In this document: positions 46,501-55,261 of the stretch, one piece after another
How positions within the stretch are numbered: the first letter of the stretch is position 1
Layout of the letters: every line of letters starts with the position of its first letter
Assembly: GCA_029945945.1 (NCBI GenBank)
Contig: JAQSDM010000004.1
Location: 186,001 to 250,000, forward strand
Source of the DNA: Algoriphagus sp.
Lineage (GTDB): Bacteria > Bacteroidota > Bacteroidia > Cytophagales > Cyclobacteriaceae
DNA length: 64,000 nt
Direction of reading: 5' to 3'
The notes under the pieces: generated by a model
Told to the model about the DNA's origin: nothing
The model's input: the letters and a program-made list of their open reading frames with translations, nothing else
Database searches by the model: none
Program-made: the position numbers and the translations under genes

Positions 46501-46658
46501 GTTTCTTTGCACAAGTACAGAATCCATTCCTGTTTACTAAATACACAGGCTTGGATCCTGAAGCTAACCAGTACTCTGGTCAGTTGAACTTCGGTGTTGA
46601 TTGGAACGTAGCTCCGATCATCCGAACTTATTCAGTTGGTCTTAATGTAGGGTTCTAA
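43581..46658 (+). CDS. SusC/RagA family TonB-linked outer-membrane protein
   Basis: 1025-residue active transporter. Signal peptide VLLGFALSFLTIVSVLAQ, a CarboxypepD_reg-like domain (ITGRVTSADEPTGVPGASV), the TonB box/plug start EIVVTGYGTQERREITG, a plug with RIRGVNSITSSANPLIVIDG, and a large barrel ending RTYSVGLNVGF. ATG 43581 (MKKVLLGF) is chosen because an upstream frame from 43458 precedes the signal peptide with an odd 41-residue leader. It pairs with the SusD gene 27 bases later. No glycoside hydrolase or ECF sigma/anti-sigma pair is next to it, so substrate is unknown. Confidence 0.93.
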   Translation: MKKVLLGFALSFLTIVSVLAQSKTITGRVTSADEPTGVPGASVVVKGTTQGTVTNLDGSFSLQVPSDASTLVFSFVGYLTKEVTVGSASVIDVVLDVDVQSLSEIVVTGYGTQERREITGSVASINSAAIENLVTPSFESQLAGRAPGIQVTTPSGVLGARPIIRIRGVNSITSSANPLIVIDGVPVVDSDRSAVNASNPLANINPADIESFEVLKDGSATAIFGSRAANGVILITTKRGSTGKAKVTFNTSMGINEEVERFELLTGDQFVTIANEKRTNANQSTLANPGVNTDWQDLIFRNAFTQQHNLSIAGGSEATKYFFSLGYTDQESPIRPNELKRYAFRANIDHKVSKVVRLGTSLSYTYTEILGLNNGANSLSGAIYNATRALPNVPIYDEANVAFDGYNVTPNGATTGFGANLAGPDNNIPNIGFVIDNNTYRSRAHRVLGNVYGEVDIVTGLTARTQLGIDLTMADDFQSLDPRHGDGRGSNGSVYMAYNPAFRWNWQNTLNYQTVFAEDHSVNVTVGAEYQFTKFYSFFAQGQNFSDNFYRQENLISGSYNNQFSGGSYVENGYDSYFGRLNYSYKGKYLASFSLRNDGISSLPEANRRGTFMGGSVGWRVSDEAFFNSGLISDFKVRASYAEVGNTEIGSFPYVGGFGPVLGGVGAGIGYSNVANNGLLWESSKKFNAGLDMTMGKVTVSVDYFKNDIDGLILSAPTPPSLGVPGNSISQNVGAMTNSGVELRIASNVINKGKFSWNTDFNFTYLENEVTALLQPLTSTYNRTEVGGPIAQLYGFKWAGVNSANGNPLYYKGQDIVQYNLMPGAIGWRAYNAAEPGNVSGAATGPTQEYLGGTLPKWQGGWSNSFTFGSFDAEIFLRYSGGNYIMNESLRGLLGQGFSNNHASILNRWTESGQVTDMPKLYSGQDANMFQTSASNSRFIEKGDFLRVQNIVLGYTVPAAALQTAFNGAVTNARFFAQVQNPFLFTKYTGLDPEANQYSGQLNFGVDWNVAPIIRTYSVGLNVGF

Positions 46659-46685
46659 TCTCAAAATCCTAAACGAAGAATTAAA

Positions 46686-48206
46686 ATGAAGAAATTTTCA
46701 ATAAATAACTTTAAGCTCATCCTGGCAGGTACTGCCTTGTTGGGTGTGGTCAGCTCTTGTGATGTAACGGATCTTTCTCCGGCTAACTTGATTCCTGATA
46801 ACCAGGCTTTTGCTACTGCGGCGAGAATTGAGTCTACAGTTCTTGGCGTGTATGAGTCTGCTCAGAGAGGTTTTTACCTGGGAGCAGTTCAGAGAGGGTA
46901 TCCATTTGGCGCTGCCAATGTGGAGCAAGGTGATATGAGAGGTGAGGATATGTACAACGATCAGTTGTTCTATGAGGTAACTTATACTGGTTCGTACAAT
47001 CCTCAAACTGCCAATAACAACGGACAGTGGATCTCTCTTTACAGAATGATCAACCGTGCAAACATCGTATTGGAAAACCTTGACGGTGCTGTTGCAAGTG
47101 GTATTTTGACTCAGCCTATTGCTGATAATTACAAAGGCGAAATGCTGTTTATGAGAGCTTTGGCTCATCATGAATTGCTGACCAACTTCTCCAGACCTTA
47201 TTCTGATAATCCATCAGCTCCGGGCGTTCCTTACAGAACTGTTGCCATCAATGACGTACCAAAAGTACCGATTGGAGAAGCAGTGACAAGAGGAACTGTA
47301 GCGGAAGGATACCAGAAGATTCTTGCTGACCTGGATGAAGCTGAAGCTAAAATAACTGCTTCTAACACTACTTTCAGAGCTAGAAAAGGTGCGGTAATCG
47401 CTCTTAAATCAAGAGTGAAACTTCACATGGAAGATTGGGCTGGTGTCTTGGCTGAGTATGAGAAAATCAAGACAGCTTATGCAGTCACTCCAGATCCGAT
47501 CACTCCATTCAGAGGCGGAACAAGCACTGACAATATCTTCTCTTTCTTAAATTCTGTTGAAGCTAATGCAGGTACAAACGGAGCTTTGTCTGCCATGTAT
47601 GGTAACCCGACACTTGGTGGAAGAGGATTGGTAAAGGTGAGCCCATTGATTTGGAAATCAGGTTTCTGGTTGGCAGAAGATACAAGAAGAACAATCACTA
47701 CTCAGAACACAACCGGTATTTTCACAGCTAAGTACAACAATCCTACTACTCTTGCTGAGCCAAACATCATCGTCAGATTCTCCGAAGTGGTGTTGAATGC
47801 TGCTGAAGCAAATGCTCGTTTGGGGAATTTGAACGTTGCGGTGACATTGCTTAATGTGGTAAGAGATCGCGCTCTTCCTGATACAGTTCCTTCTTTTACT
47901 GCTGCAGGCTTAGGTAATGCAGATGGAGTTTTGGGTGCTATCATCCAGGAAAGAAGAATCGAATTCCTTGCGGAAGGAAGAAGATGGGCTGATATCCACA
48001 GATTAGCGGGTGAAGGAAGAATGGCTGGTGTACCTGCAAAGGCTACTTCCAGATCTATTGTCAACATCAACTTCTACAATACAGACCGTGTGATCCCTAC
48101 AGACCACGCAATTCCTTACGCTGATTTCAGATTTATCTGGCCTATTCCTTTGGAAGAAATCCAGACTAACGCTACTGCTCCTATCGAGCAGAATCCTGGC
48201 TACTAA
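46686..48206 (+). CDS. SusD/RagB family surface nutrient-binding lipoprotein
   Basis: 506-residue partner of SusC. Lipoprotein signal LGVVSSC (C25), then the helical SusD fold with RMINRANIVLENLDGA, FMRALAHHELLTNFSRPY, FSEVVLNAAEANARLGN and IIQERRIEFLAEGRRWADIHRL. The carboxyl end WPIPLEEIQTNATAPIEQNPGY is family-typical. Sequence gives no indication of ligand. A bidirectional terminator follows. Confidence 0.93.
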   Translation: MKKFSINNFKLILAGTALLGVVSSCDVTDLSPANLIPDNQAFATAARIESTVLGVYESAQRGFYLGAVQRGYPFGAANVEQGDMRGEDMYNDQLFYEVTYTGSYNPQTANNNGQWISLYRMINRANIVLENLDGAVASGILTQPIADNYKGEMLFMRALAHHELLTNFSRPYSDNPSAPGVPYRTVAINDVPKVPIGEAVTRGTVAEGYQKILADLDEAEAKITASNTTFRARKGAVIALKSRVKLHMEDWAGVLAEYEKIKTAYAVTPDPITPFRGGTSTDNIFSFLNSVEANAGTNGALSAMYGNPTLGGRGLVKVSPLIWKSGFWLAEDTRRTITTQNTTGIFTAKYNNPTTLAEPNIIVRFSEVVLNAAEANARLGNLNVAVTLLNVVRDRALPDTVPSFTAAGLGNADGVLGAIIQERRIEFLAEGRRWADIHRLAGEGRMAGVPAKATSRSIVNINFYNTDRVIPTDHAIPYADFRFIWPIPLEEIQTNATAPIEQNPGY

Positions 48207-48227
48207 TCTCTTATAAGGTAATAATTG

Positions 48228-48262
48228 AAAAAGTCCGACTCGTTTGAGCCGGACTTTTTTTG
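48228..48262. terminator. bidirectional terminator after SusD
   Basis: Stem AAAAGTCCG (A) CTC / GAG (C) CGGACTTTT with a four-base loop, flanked by A-run and T-run. It serves the SusCD operon and the converging DUF6702 gene (stop at 48265). Confidence 0.85.
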
Positions 48263-48264
48263 GT

Positions 48265-48756
48265 TTAAAACTCCAAAATTCCCTTTTCATTTCCTTTCCC
48301 CAGAAGCAGACTTTTCAGGTTTTTGCCGGGTTGATAGACATGAATGATGTTTTGTTGATCTGAAAAGCTTTCCACCAAAACTGCATTTCTGACTTCAATT
48401 TTTCCTTTCCAATTAACTGGTTCCGATTCAAAGTAAAACCAGGTCGCGTCCTCCTCCACTTCATAGCCAAGCATTTTAAAACTGACTTTTTTGCCATCGA
48501 GCCAGATTTCATTTACTGACATCAGGTAGGCAGTTACTTGCGATTTCAGCTTTTCAGGATCTTTTGGATTGAGAAAGTCAATTTCAGTTTTGTGAAATTC
48601 CTTCAGCCCAATTTCCAGATCATCCCAAAAAATCTTCTGAGCAATCTCGAGTTTTTTGCTCTCCTGGTTTTGACGGATCTCGGTCAGACTGAGGTGGAAT
48701 GGGTGGAAAATCACCATCCATCCCAGTGAAATCAAGTAAGTGTAAATGAGTTGCAT
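48265..48756 (-). CDS. DUF6702 family protein
   Basis: 163 residues with a short amino-terminal signal or membrane segment (MQLIYTYLISLGWMVIF), then HPFHLSLTEIRQNQESKKLEI and KIFWDDLEIGL, which I recall as the DUF6702 pattern. Function unknown. It is divergent from the HupE/UreJ-like gene with an 83-base gap and converges on the SusD gene. Confidence 0.75.
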   Translation of the reverse strand: MQLIYTYLISLGWMVIFHPFHLSLTEIRQNQESKKLEIAQKIFWDDLEIGLKEFHKTEIDFLNPKDPEKLKSQVTAYLMSVNEIWLDGKKVSFKMLGYEVEEDATWFYFESEPVNWKGKIEVRNAVLVESFSDQQNIIHVYQPGKNLKSLLLGKGNEKGILEF

Positions 48757-48839
48757 TTGGTCAGAGTCCTTTGTCTTTTTTGCTTATAAACCTGTATTAT
48801 TGCGCCAAATTACTTCTTTCGAAGTACTTCACCCTACTT

Positions 48840-49421
48840 ATGAATTCCTTTCAATTGTATTTCCGTCTTGGGTGGCAGCATATCCTTGACATCCAGGGCT
48901 TCGATCATATTCTTTTCGTTTTGGCACTTTGTGCAGTTTTTATTCCAAGAGATTGGAAGAAAATCCTCATTCTTGTCACAGCCTTTACTCTGGGTCATTC
49001 GCTCACGTTGGCTCTTGCTACTTTTAAGGTAATCAATGTACGCACCGACGTGATCGAATTCCTGATTCCGGTCACCATAGCCATCACAGCTTTTGTCACG
49101 ATTCTGAAACCCAGACCAAGTACCGGAAGAGGTGTCCAGCTGAATTATTTCTTCGCAATATTTTTTGGGCTGATCCATGGCTTGGGCTTTTCCAACTATC
49201 TGAGACAATTATTGGGCAAAGAGGCGAGCCTTTGGCAACCCTTGCTAGCTTTTAACATAGGATTGGAAGTGGGTCAGATTGTAATCGTGAGTGCGTTTTT
49301 ATTGATCACCTCGATTTTCGTCGGGATAGCAGGAATCAACCGGAAAGAATGGACTTTGGTGATCTCGTCGGTCGTGTTGGGTGTATCATTGATGCTACTA
49401 TTAGAAGCTAAGTTTTGGTAA
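48840..49421 (+). CDS. HupE/UreJ family membrane protein
   Basis: 193-residue inner-membrane protein starting at ATG 48840 (MNSFQLYFRLGWQHILD). It has the HupE/UreJ_2 metal-like motif WQHILDIQGFDHILFVLALC, then FTLGHSLTLALATF and FGLIHGLGFSNYLRQLLG, with about six helices. Relatives transport nickel or cobalt for hydrogenase or urease, but the subfamily found beside an M1 peptidase in Bacteroidota is not proven to do this. The peptidase starts 18 bases later, so the two are likely cotranscribed. Confidence 0.82.
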   Translation: MNSFQLYFRLGWQHILDIQGFDHILFVLALCAVFIPRDWKKILILVTAFTLGHSLTLALATFKVINVRTDVIEFLIPVTIAITAFVTILKPRPSTGRGVQLNYFFAIFFGLIHGLGFSNYLRQLLGKEASLWQPLLAFNIGLEVGQIVIVSAFLLITSIFVGIAGINRKEWTLVISSVVLGVSLMLLLEAKFW

Positions 49422-49439
49422 AAAATTAAGATAATAAGA

Positions 49440-51770
49440 ATGAGAAAAATTGGATTAATGCTGAGCCTGGCGCTTTTTGGAGCGGTTCAGGCTTTTGCGC
49501 AGCAAACAGAACAAAATCATGCGGTGAGATTTGAGCAGTTGGGGCCAATGCTCCGCAGCCCAAATGTCTATCGAACAGCCTCCGGTGCTCCGGGTCACCA
49601 GTATTGGCAGCAAAAAGCGAATTATGTGATCGATGTGGAACTCAATGACGACAATCGATCGGTCAAAGGTTCGGAGAAGGTTACTTACATCAATAATTCA
49701 CCGGATCAGCTCACATACCTCTGGGTACAGTTGGACCAAAATCAACGCAGCAAAGATTCGGATACGCCAAAAGTAACCGAAAGTACCATCGGTACCGATA
49801 TGTCTTTGAAAAAGCTCGAAGGGATTCTTTGGCACACGGATGACTTCGGCTATCAGGTGCTGGATGTGAAGGATGCGCAGGGAAATCCACTTTCTGTGGC
49901 AGTGAACAAGACCATGATGCGTATCGATCTTCCTCAGCCGTTGAAGGCCGGGGAGAGCTTTACTTTCGCAGTGAATTGGTCTTTCAACATTCACGACAGA
50001 TTATTCTTTGCAGGAGCCCGTTCTGGTTATGAGCTTTTCCCGGGTGATGGCAATTCCCTCTACACGATGGCAGAGTGGTTTCCGAGAATGGCCGTTTATT
50101 CAGATTTCGATGGCTGGCAAAACAAGCAATTCCTGGGTTCCGGTGAATTTGCACTGACTTTTGGAGATTACGAAGTGAGAATCACCGTGCCTGCTGACCA
50201 CATGGTGGGAGCTACGGGCGTCCTTCAAAATCCCGAGCAAGTTTTGTCTTCTGTAGAATTGGAAAGATGGAATAAAGCAAAGCAGACTTATGACAATCCT
50301 GTTATCATCAGAACTCAGGCGGAAGCTGAAAAGCTGGAGAAAGGCAAATCAAAAGATAAAAAGACCTGGATTTTCAAAGCGGAAAACGTACGCGACTTTG
50401 CCTGGACTTCTTCCAGAAAATTCATCTGGGATGCCATGGCCGTGAAGCAAGCAGGGAAAGATGTGATGGCGATGTCCTATTATAGCAAAGAAAGCAATCC
50501 GCTTTGGGAGCAGTTTTCTACCCGGGTGGTAGCCCATACGCTCAAGTCTTACTCGGCACATACATTTGACTATCCTTATCCGACAGCGATCTCTGTGGAA
50601 GCTTCCAACGGGATGGAATATCCCATGATCTGTTTCAACAACGGAAGAACTGCTGCAGATGGAACTTACACCGAAGCGGTGAAAAACGGGATGATCTCCG
50701 TGATCATTCACGAAGTGGGACACAACTATTTTCCGATGATTGTGAATTCCGACGAAAGGCAATGGACCTGGATGGATGAGGGGTTGAATACCTTCCTTCA
50801 GTTTATGGCGCAGCAGGAGTGGGATAGAGATTTTCCAGCCCGTCGTGGTCCGGCACACGCGATCGTACCTTACATGAGAAGCGAAAAGAGTCAACTCGAG
50901 CCAATCATGACCAATTCAGAAAACATCATTCAATTTGGGCCCAATGCCTATGCCAAGCCGGCAACTGCCCTGAATATCCTCCGCGAGACCGTCATGGGTC
51001 GTGAGTTGTTTGATTATGCTTTCAAAGAGTATTCAAGAAGATGGATGTTTAAGCATCCTACGCCGGATGATTTTTTCAGAACAATGGAGGATGCCTCGGC
51101 AGTTGACCTGGATTGGTTCTGGAGAGGCTGGTTCTACGGCACAGATCCGGTGGATATTTCCATAGAGCATGTTGCTTGGTTCAAACTGGACAACAGACCT
51201 CCTGCGGAAAAGAAAAAGGAAGCGAAAGCTGCGTTTGAGCGGGACGATTCCTTTGTTTCCAAAGACTACAATAAAACAGATGTGCCTCAGACGGTCGTGG
51301 AGGCTGATCCGGCCACGAGAGATTTCTACACGACCTATGATCAGTTTGCGGTGACCCCGGAAGATGAGGAGGCGTACAAGAAGTTTATGGCAAGTCTGAC
51401 TCCGAAGGAAAAGGAATTGATGGACAGCAATCTGAACTTCTATGAAGTGACCTTCAAAAACGTGGGAGGCTTGGTGATGCCTCTTATTCTGGAGTTTCAC
51501 TATGCGGACGGTACTTCTGAAATCGAACGAATTCCTGCCGAAATCTGGAGAAAGAGTGAGTCTCAGGTGACTAAAGTTTTCCCAAAGAAAAAAGAACTCG
51601 TCAAGCTTGTCCTCGACCCCAAGCGGGAGACTGCTGATATAGACGAATCCAGCAACTACTGGCCAAGACAATATATGCCAACGCGGTTTGAACTGTTCAA
51701 AGATGCAAGCGGTCCGAGAGGTTCCTCCATAGGACCCAATCCGATGCAAAAAGCAAAAAGCAATAAATAA
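49440..51770 (+). CDS. M1 family metallopeptidase
   Basis: 776-residue exported zinc aminopeptidase. Signal peptide MLSLALFGAVQAFAQ, an amino-terminal beta-domain (VIDVELNDDNRSVKGSEKVTY), then the gluzincin motif HEVGH at 424-428 with E447 19 residues after the second histidine. The GAMEN equivalent is NGMEYPM. It lacks the full carboxyl-terminal ERAP-like domain. Probably periplasmic or outer-membrane-associated peptide trimming. It is preceded by HupE/UreJ-like and followed by a terminator. Confidence 0.9.
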   Translation: MRKIGLMLSLALFGAVQAFAQQTEQNHAVRFEQLGPMLRSPNVYRTASGAPGHQYWQQKANYVIDVELNDDNRSVKGSEKVTYINNSPDQLTYLWVQLDQNQRSKDSDTPKVTESTIGTDMSLKKLEGILWHTDDFGYQVLDVKDAQGNPLSVAVNKTMMRIDLPQPLKAGESFTFAVNWSFNIHDRLFFAGARSGYELFPGDGNSLYTMAEWFPRMAVYSDFDGWQNKQFLGSGEFALTFGDYEVRITVPADHMVGATGVLQNPEQVLSSVELERWNKAKQTYDNPVIIRTQAEAEKLEKGKSKDKKTWIFKAENVRDFAWTSSRKFIWDAMAVKQAGKDVMAMSYYSKESNPLWEQFSTRVVAHTLKSYSAHTFDYPYPTAISVEASNGMEYPMICFNNGRTAADGTYTEAVKNGMISVIIHEVGHNYFPMIVNSDERQWTWMDEGLNTFLQFMAQQEWDRDFPARRGPAHAIVPYMRSEKSQLEPIMTNSENIIQFGPNAYAKPATALNILRETVMGRELFDYAFKEYSRRWMFKHPTPDDFFRTMEDASAVDLDWFWRGWFYGTDPVDISIEHVAWFKLDNRPPAEKKKEAKAAFERDDSFVSKDYNKTDVPQTVVEADPATRDFYTTYDQFAVTPEDEEAYKKFMASLTPKEKELMDSNLNFYEVTFKNVGGLVMPLILEFHYADGTSEIERIPAEIWRKSESQVTKVFPKKKELVKLVLDPKRETADIDESSNYWPRQYMPTRFELFKDASGPRGSSIGPNPMQKAKSNK

Positions 51771-51781
51771 GAAATGATAGA

Positions 51782-51804
51782 AGGCCGGTGAATGCCGGCT
51801 TTTT
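51782..51804 (+). terminator. terminator after the M1 peptidase
   Basis: Short GC stem GCCGG / CCGGC, five to seven pairs with a G-T, and a T-run of six. It resembles the hairpin at 52663. Confidence 0.75.
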
Positions 51805-51869
51805 TATAGAGATTTAAGTAGTCAGAATCAGATTTCAATTGAAAATAAGTGAACCTAAAAACCAGTAAC

Positions 51870-52655
51870 ATGACACCCAAAAAATTACTCTCGACTGCCT
51901 TTGGCATCTTATGCTTCTTCCTCGTGGTCGATCTCTTTGGACAGAGTGCCAAAAGAGATTTTTATGAATTGAGGAAATACCACATCGAAAGCGCAAGTCA
52001 GGAAGCACAGCTTGATGCCTATCTTGAAAAAGCACTTTTGCCGGCATTACACAGAAATGGAGTAGCTAAAGTTGGTGTATTCAAGCCGATCGCTTCTCAG
52101 GCAGATGCCGGGAAAGTCGTCTATGTGTTTATCCCTTACAAGTCAATGAAGGTGTATTCAGGCATGAATTCCAAGTTGAAAAAGGATGCGACTTACAATT
52201 CCGCAGGTGCTGCCTATATTAACGCGCCACATGACAACCCTCCTTACAAGCGAATGGAAACTGCTTTCATGCAGGCTTTCACCGGACAGCCAAGATTCAC
52301 CGAATCAAAAGTAACCGGTCCAAAGAAGGACAGAGTGTATGAATTGAGAAGCTATGAGAGTCAGACTGAGCGCCTCCATGAGCAAAAAGTAAAAATGTTC
52401 AACGAAGGTGAGATGGATATTTTCACCAAACTGGATTTCAATCCGGTGTTTTACGGACAAGTGATTGCGGGAGCAAATATGCCCAATTTGATGTACATGA
52501 CTACCTTTCCCAATATCGAGTCTCGCGAAGCGCATTGGAAAGCATTCGGCACAGATCCTGACTGGGACAGAATGAAGGTGATGCCTGAGTATCAGAATAT
52601 CATGAACAAAAACGATCAGCGGCTTTTGTACCCTGCTGAATATTCAGATTTCTAA
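51870..52655 (+). CDS. exported NIPSNAP family protein
   Basis: 261 residues. Signal peptide (STAFGILCFFLVVDLFGQS), then two NIPSNAP ferredoxin-like domains: FYELRKYHIESASQEAQLDA, and VYELRSYESQTERLHEQKVK followed by LMYMTTFPNIESREAHWKAF. ATG 51870 is preferred over GTG 51849. NIPSNAP domains have no proven biochemical role in bacteria. The single-gene unit ends in a terminator. Confidence 0.85.
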   Translation: MTPKKLLSTAFGILCFFLVVDLFGQSAKRDFYELRKYHIESASQEAQLDAYLEKALLPALHRNGVAKVGVFKPIASQADAGKVVYVFIPYKSMKVYSGMNSKLKKDATYNSAGAAYINAPHDNPPYKRMETAFMQAFTGQPRFTESKVTGPKKDRVYELRSYESQTERLHEQKVKMFNEGEMDIFTKLDFNPVFYGQVIAGANMPNLMYMTTFPNIESREAHWKAFGTDPDWDRMKVMPEYQNIMNKNDQRLLYPAEYSDF

Positions 52656-52662
52656 GAAGCTA

Positions 52663-52686
52663 AAGCCGGTGTAAGCCGGCTTTTTT
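52663..52686 (+). terminator. terminator after the NIPSNAP gene
   Basis: Stem AAGCCGG / CCGGCTT, loop TGTAAG, then six Ts. Near-copy of the 51782 hairpin. Confidence 0.75.
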
Positions 52687-52690
52687 GTTT

Positions 52691-52808
52691 CGTCATTGCG
52701 AGCCGCGGTAGCGGAGAAGCAATCTGTTTCCTGTAATCGTAATTGCGAGAGTTTAGACGAAAGCTAAGGTGAGCAGGATCATTCAAACCCGAAGCAATCT
52801 GCTTATTT
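52691..52808. repeat. dispersed CGTCATTGCGAG-type repeat, copy 1
   Basis: Begins CGTCATTGCGAG, then GCGGTAGCGGAGAAGCAATC, then a second degraded block AATTGCGAG ... GAAGCAATC. Related to the copy at 57991. Elements with this sequence are found in intergenic DNA of many bacteria (established, but I could not search). Here it fills the gap between the NIPSNAP terminator and the TetR gene. Confidence 0.7.
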
Positions 52809-53083
52809 GGGAATAAAATTCCTCGGCTGGCGCACGTGTGCCGTGTGCCGTTTTCCATTGTTTTCCTGCTTCTCCCAGAGGAGGATTTTGATTCATTCCC
52901 TCTTCTATGTCACGTCATCAGGGATCTTTCATCCTTCTTCCATCATCCCGATTTAAACCAAATAAAATCTCTTAAAACAGTAATTAATCATACAAATAAT
53001 CCCAAACTATTTTTTTAAACACTTTTCTGAAGTTTAATGTTATATTTTCCTCAGATTCTAAAAATTATTAAATATTTACCTCC

Positions 53084-53638
53084 ATGAAGAAGAAAACTAA
53101 TTCTTACCAGCTGTGGGTTACTTTGGGTTATGATCTTTTTTCGGAAGAAGGGCATGAAGGTATACAAGTAGAGCGGTTAGCCAGAATTCTCGGACGGAAC
53201 AAGTCCGGATTTTATCATTACTTCGAAAATACAGACACTTTTTTCGAAAAACTCATCCAAAAACATCATGAAATGGCTGATGAGATGATCTTGAAAATCG
53301 GGAAAATGGAGTCTTTTGATCCGGAGGTTATAGACATAATAATGGAGTATTCTACTGCCATTTTGTTTCAAATGCAACTGGTAAAGAATAACCATATACC
53401 ACTATTTTCTAAGACACAGTCAGATGTAACATTCAAATTTAGCCATTCTGTTTTGCCGCTTTGGTCAAGTTATTTAGGGCTTGAACCAGAGGAGGCACTT
53501 AAATTATGGTTATTCGTTCGGGGTAATTTTTTTTCTAATCTTACATCAAAAGATCTGAGATTTGAATTCATTCATTCTACCTTTTCCGAAGCAAAAATAT
53601 TGATTAAGAAGCTGCTAGCTGAGCAGGAAGCTTACTAA
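53084..53638 (+). CDS. TetR family transcriptional regulator
   Basis: 184 residues with the TetR helix-turn-helix at the amino end (FSEEGHEGIQVERLARILGR, then GRNKSGFYHYFENTDTFFEKL). The SGFYHYF recognition helix is typical. The ligand domain is unassigned. It stands alone at the edge of the accessory region and is AT-rich. Targets could be itself or the divergent/neighbouring transport genes; nothing in the sequence decides this. Confidence 0.85.
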   Translation: MKKKTNSYQLWVTLGYDLFSEEGHEGIQVERLARILGRNKSGFYHYFENTDTFFEKLIQKHHEMADEMILKIGKMESFDPEVIDIIMEYSTAILFQMQLVKNNHIPLFSKTQSDVTFKFSHSVLPLWSSYLGLEPEEALKLWLFVRGNFFSNLTSKDLRFEFIHSTFSEAKILIKKLLAEQEAY

Positions 53639-53861
53639 GAGTAAAAGCTTCCTGAAACAGACACTTTGATTTTTTAAACTTAGTTACTATGAGGGATACG
53701 GGGGAACTCACCTTTTAAAAGACACATTCTCTTGCCGGTGCACGCGTTTCGCTACTGTCAGAAATTTCCCCGACATTTTCCGCCTCTTCTCCTAATTAAC
53801 CTTTCGGAATCGGCCTTAACTTATATCTTTAAGGATTCACTTTTAAAGATGTTTTTTCTCC

Positions 53862-54341
53862 ATGGGTTTATTCCAAAACTCCGTACTCAATAAATACCTC
53901 GCTTCGCAGGATCATGCCCAAGTCAATGCTGCCTACGGTGCTTTTCTCACTTACTTCCACCATCCCATCATTCGGGAAAACATCCGCAACTCCAAAGAAG
54001 AACAGTTTCAGGAAGGATTTCTGCGGGAGCTTTTTGTCAAAATCCTCGGCTACACCATCAATCCAGAGCCGGAATACAACCTGACCACCGAGCTTAAAAA
54101 CATCAAAGACTCCAAGAAAACAGACGGAGCAATCCTAAAAGACGGCAAAGCACTCGCCGTCATCGAACTCAAAGGCACCGATACCAAGGATCTGGAGAAG
54201 GTCCGCGATCAGGCATTTAATTACAAAAACAATCAGCCCGAGTGCGTCTTTGTGATCACGAGCAACTTCGAAATGCTCCGCTTCTACATTCACAATGCTG
54301 TCGATCATCAAGAGTTTAACATCCTCTCGATGACGCTGTAG
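53862..54341 (+). pseudogene. amino-terminal remnant of a type IIG restriction-modification enzyme
   Basis: 159 residues matching the start of Eco57I-like type IIG enzymes. These normally exceed 1000 residues with endonuclease, methyltransferase and target-recognition domains on one chain. The nuclease core is present: the REEx-like LRELFVKILGYTINPEPEY, D in KKTDGAIL and VIELKGTD (D...ExK), then VFVITSNFEMLRFY. The frame stops at EFNILSMTL where the full protein continues into the methyltransferase domain. The following 160 bases hold a frame-shifted, AT-rich fragment. A lone nuclease domain without its methylase would be toxic or inactive, so a decayed gene is most likely. Confidence 0.7.
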
Positions 54342-54343
54342 GA

Positions 54344-54505
54344 ATTAATACGCCTCTGAAAATAGGACCGCAGCAAGAAAAAATATTGCTGGTTTATTTA
54401 TGGAAAATCCAATCTAATAGAAACTTTATACTACAGTATTATTCAGAAATAGAAAAGAAAATAGAACAACTAAGGAAGAAACTTAAGAATGAGATAGAAC
54501 GATAA
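54344..54505 (+). pseudogene. possible carboxyl-terminal fragment downstream of the type IIG stub
   Basis: Open for 53 codons in the +2 frame relative to the stub, reading INTPLKIGPQQEKILL... and ending KKIEQLRKKLKNEIER before TAA, with no start codon. It may be the tail of the lost enzyme joined by an internal deletion, or unrelated. Low-complexity and lysine-rich, so weakly supported. Confidence 0.3.
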
Positions 54506-54566
54506 AAATTATAAGTGGAAATGGGAACAAATTAAAATTAAAAGACAATAAAAAATACCTAAATAA

Positions 54567-55148
54567 ATGACTGAAGAATCATCAATTGATCCAATCAATA
54601 AGACTAACACGTTTAGTCAAGCTCAATCAGATATGTGTAAAGGGTATGCGAATGGTTCTATTGGCATACTTGTTTCGGGATTTATTTGGCTCATTTCAGC
54701 AACTATAGCATATCAATATTCTGCCAATCAAGCTATTTGGACACTTTTGATTGGAGGAATGTTTATCTATCCTGTAGGTGTACTTCTAAGCAAAGTAATC
54801 GGACTAAGTGGCTCGCATACAAAGGGAAATCCATTGGGAAATCTGGCTATGGAAGGGACAATATTTATGATTATGTGTCTACCCATTGCTTTTGGACTTT
54901 CATTACAACATGCCGAATGGTTTTTTCAAGGTATGCTTCTTATTATTGGCGGAAGATATTTGACTTTCGCATCTATATATGGATTGAAACTTTATTGGGT
55001 TTTAGGAGCCGCTTTAGGCACTGCAGCATACTTGTTATTTTACTTTAAAGCACAATCTTTTGGCTCTTTGTTAGCAGGTTCGATTATTGAGATTTCATTT
55101 GGACTTTTGATGTTTTTCTCTTCCCGAAAAGATAAATTACCTAGTTAG
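54567..55148 (+). CDS. DUF7010-like membrane protein
   Basis: 193 residues with about six hydrophobic helices (GILVSGFIWLISATIAYQY, LLIGGMFIYPVGVLLSKVIG, GTIFMIMCLPIAFGLSL). The GNPLGNLAMEGTIFM motif is what I recall for DUF7010. Function unknown. Markedly AT-richer than genes outside the island, as is its downstream neighbour, suggesting horizontal origin. No signal peptide. Confidence 0.7.
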   Translation: MTEESSIDPINKTNTFSQAQSDMCKGYANGSIGILVSGFIWLISATIAYQYSANQAIWTLLIGGMFIYPVGVLLSKVIGLSGSHTKGNPLGNLAMEGTIFMIMCLPIAFGLSLQHAEWFFQGMLLIIGGRYLTFASIYGLKLYWVLGAALGTAAYLLFYFKAQSFGSLLAGSIIEISFGLLMFFSSRKDKLPS

Positions 55149-55261
55149 AGTTAACATTATATATCGAAATATTTGCTACCAAAATCTTTGGGGAGCAGTG
55201 TAAAGATGGCTGTTGTTATAATAGTTTATGAATATAAAATTTAAGCAATAGACAAAATGAT

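Noticed and set aside
50349..50894. 181-codon minus-strand frame within the M1 peptidase
   Set aside because: Antisense shadow across the HEVGH region; no independent evidence.
51033..51749. 238-codon minus-strand frame within the M1 peptidase
   Set aside because: Antisense shadow; arginine/histidine-rich composition typical of reverse reading of a coding strand.
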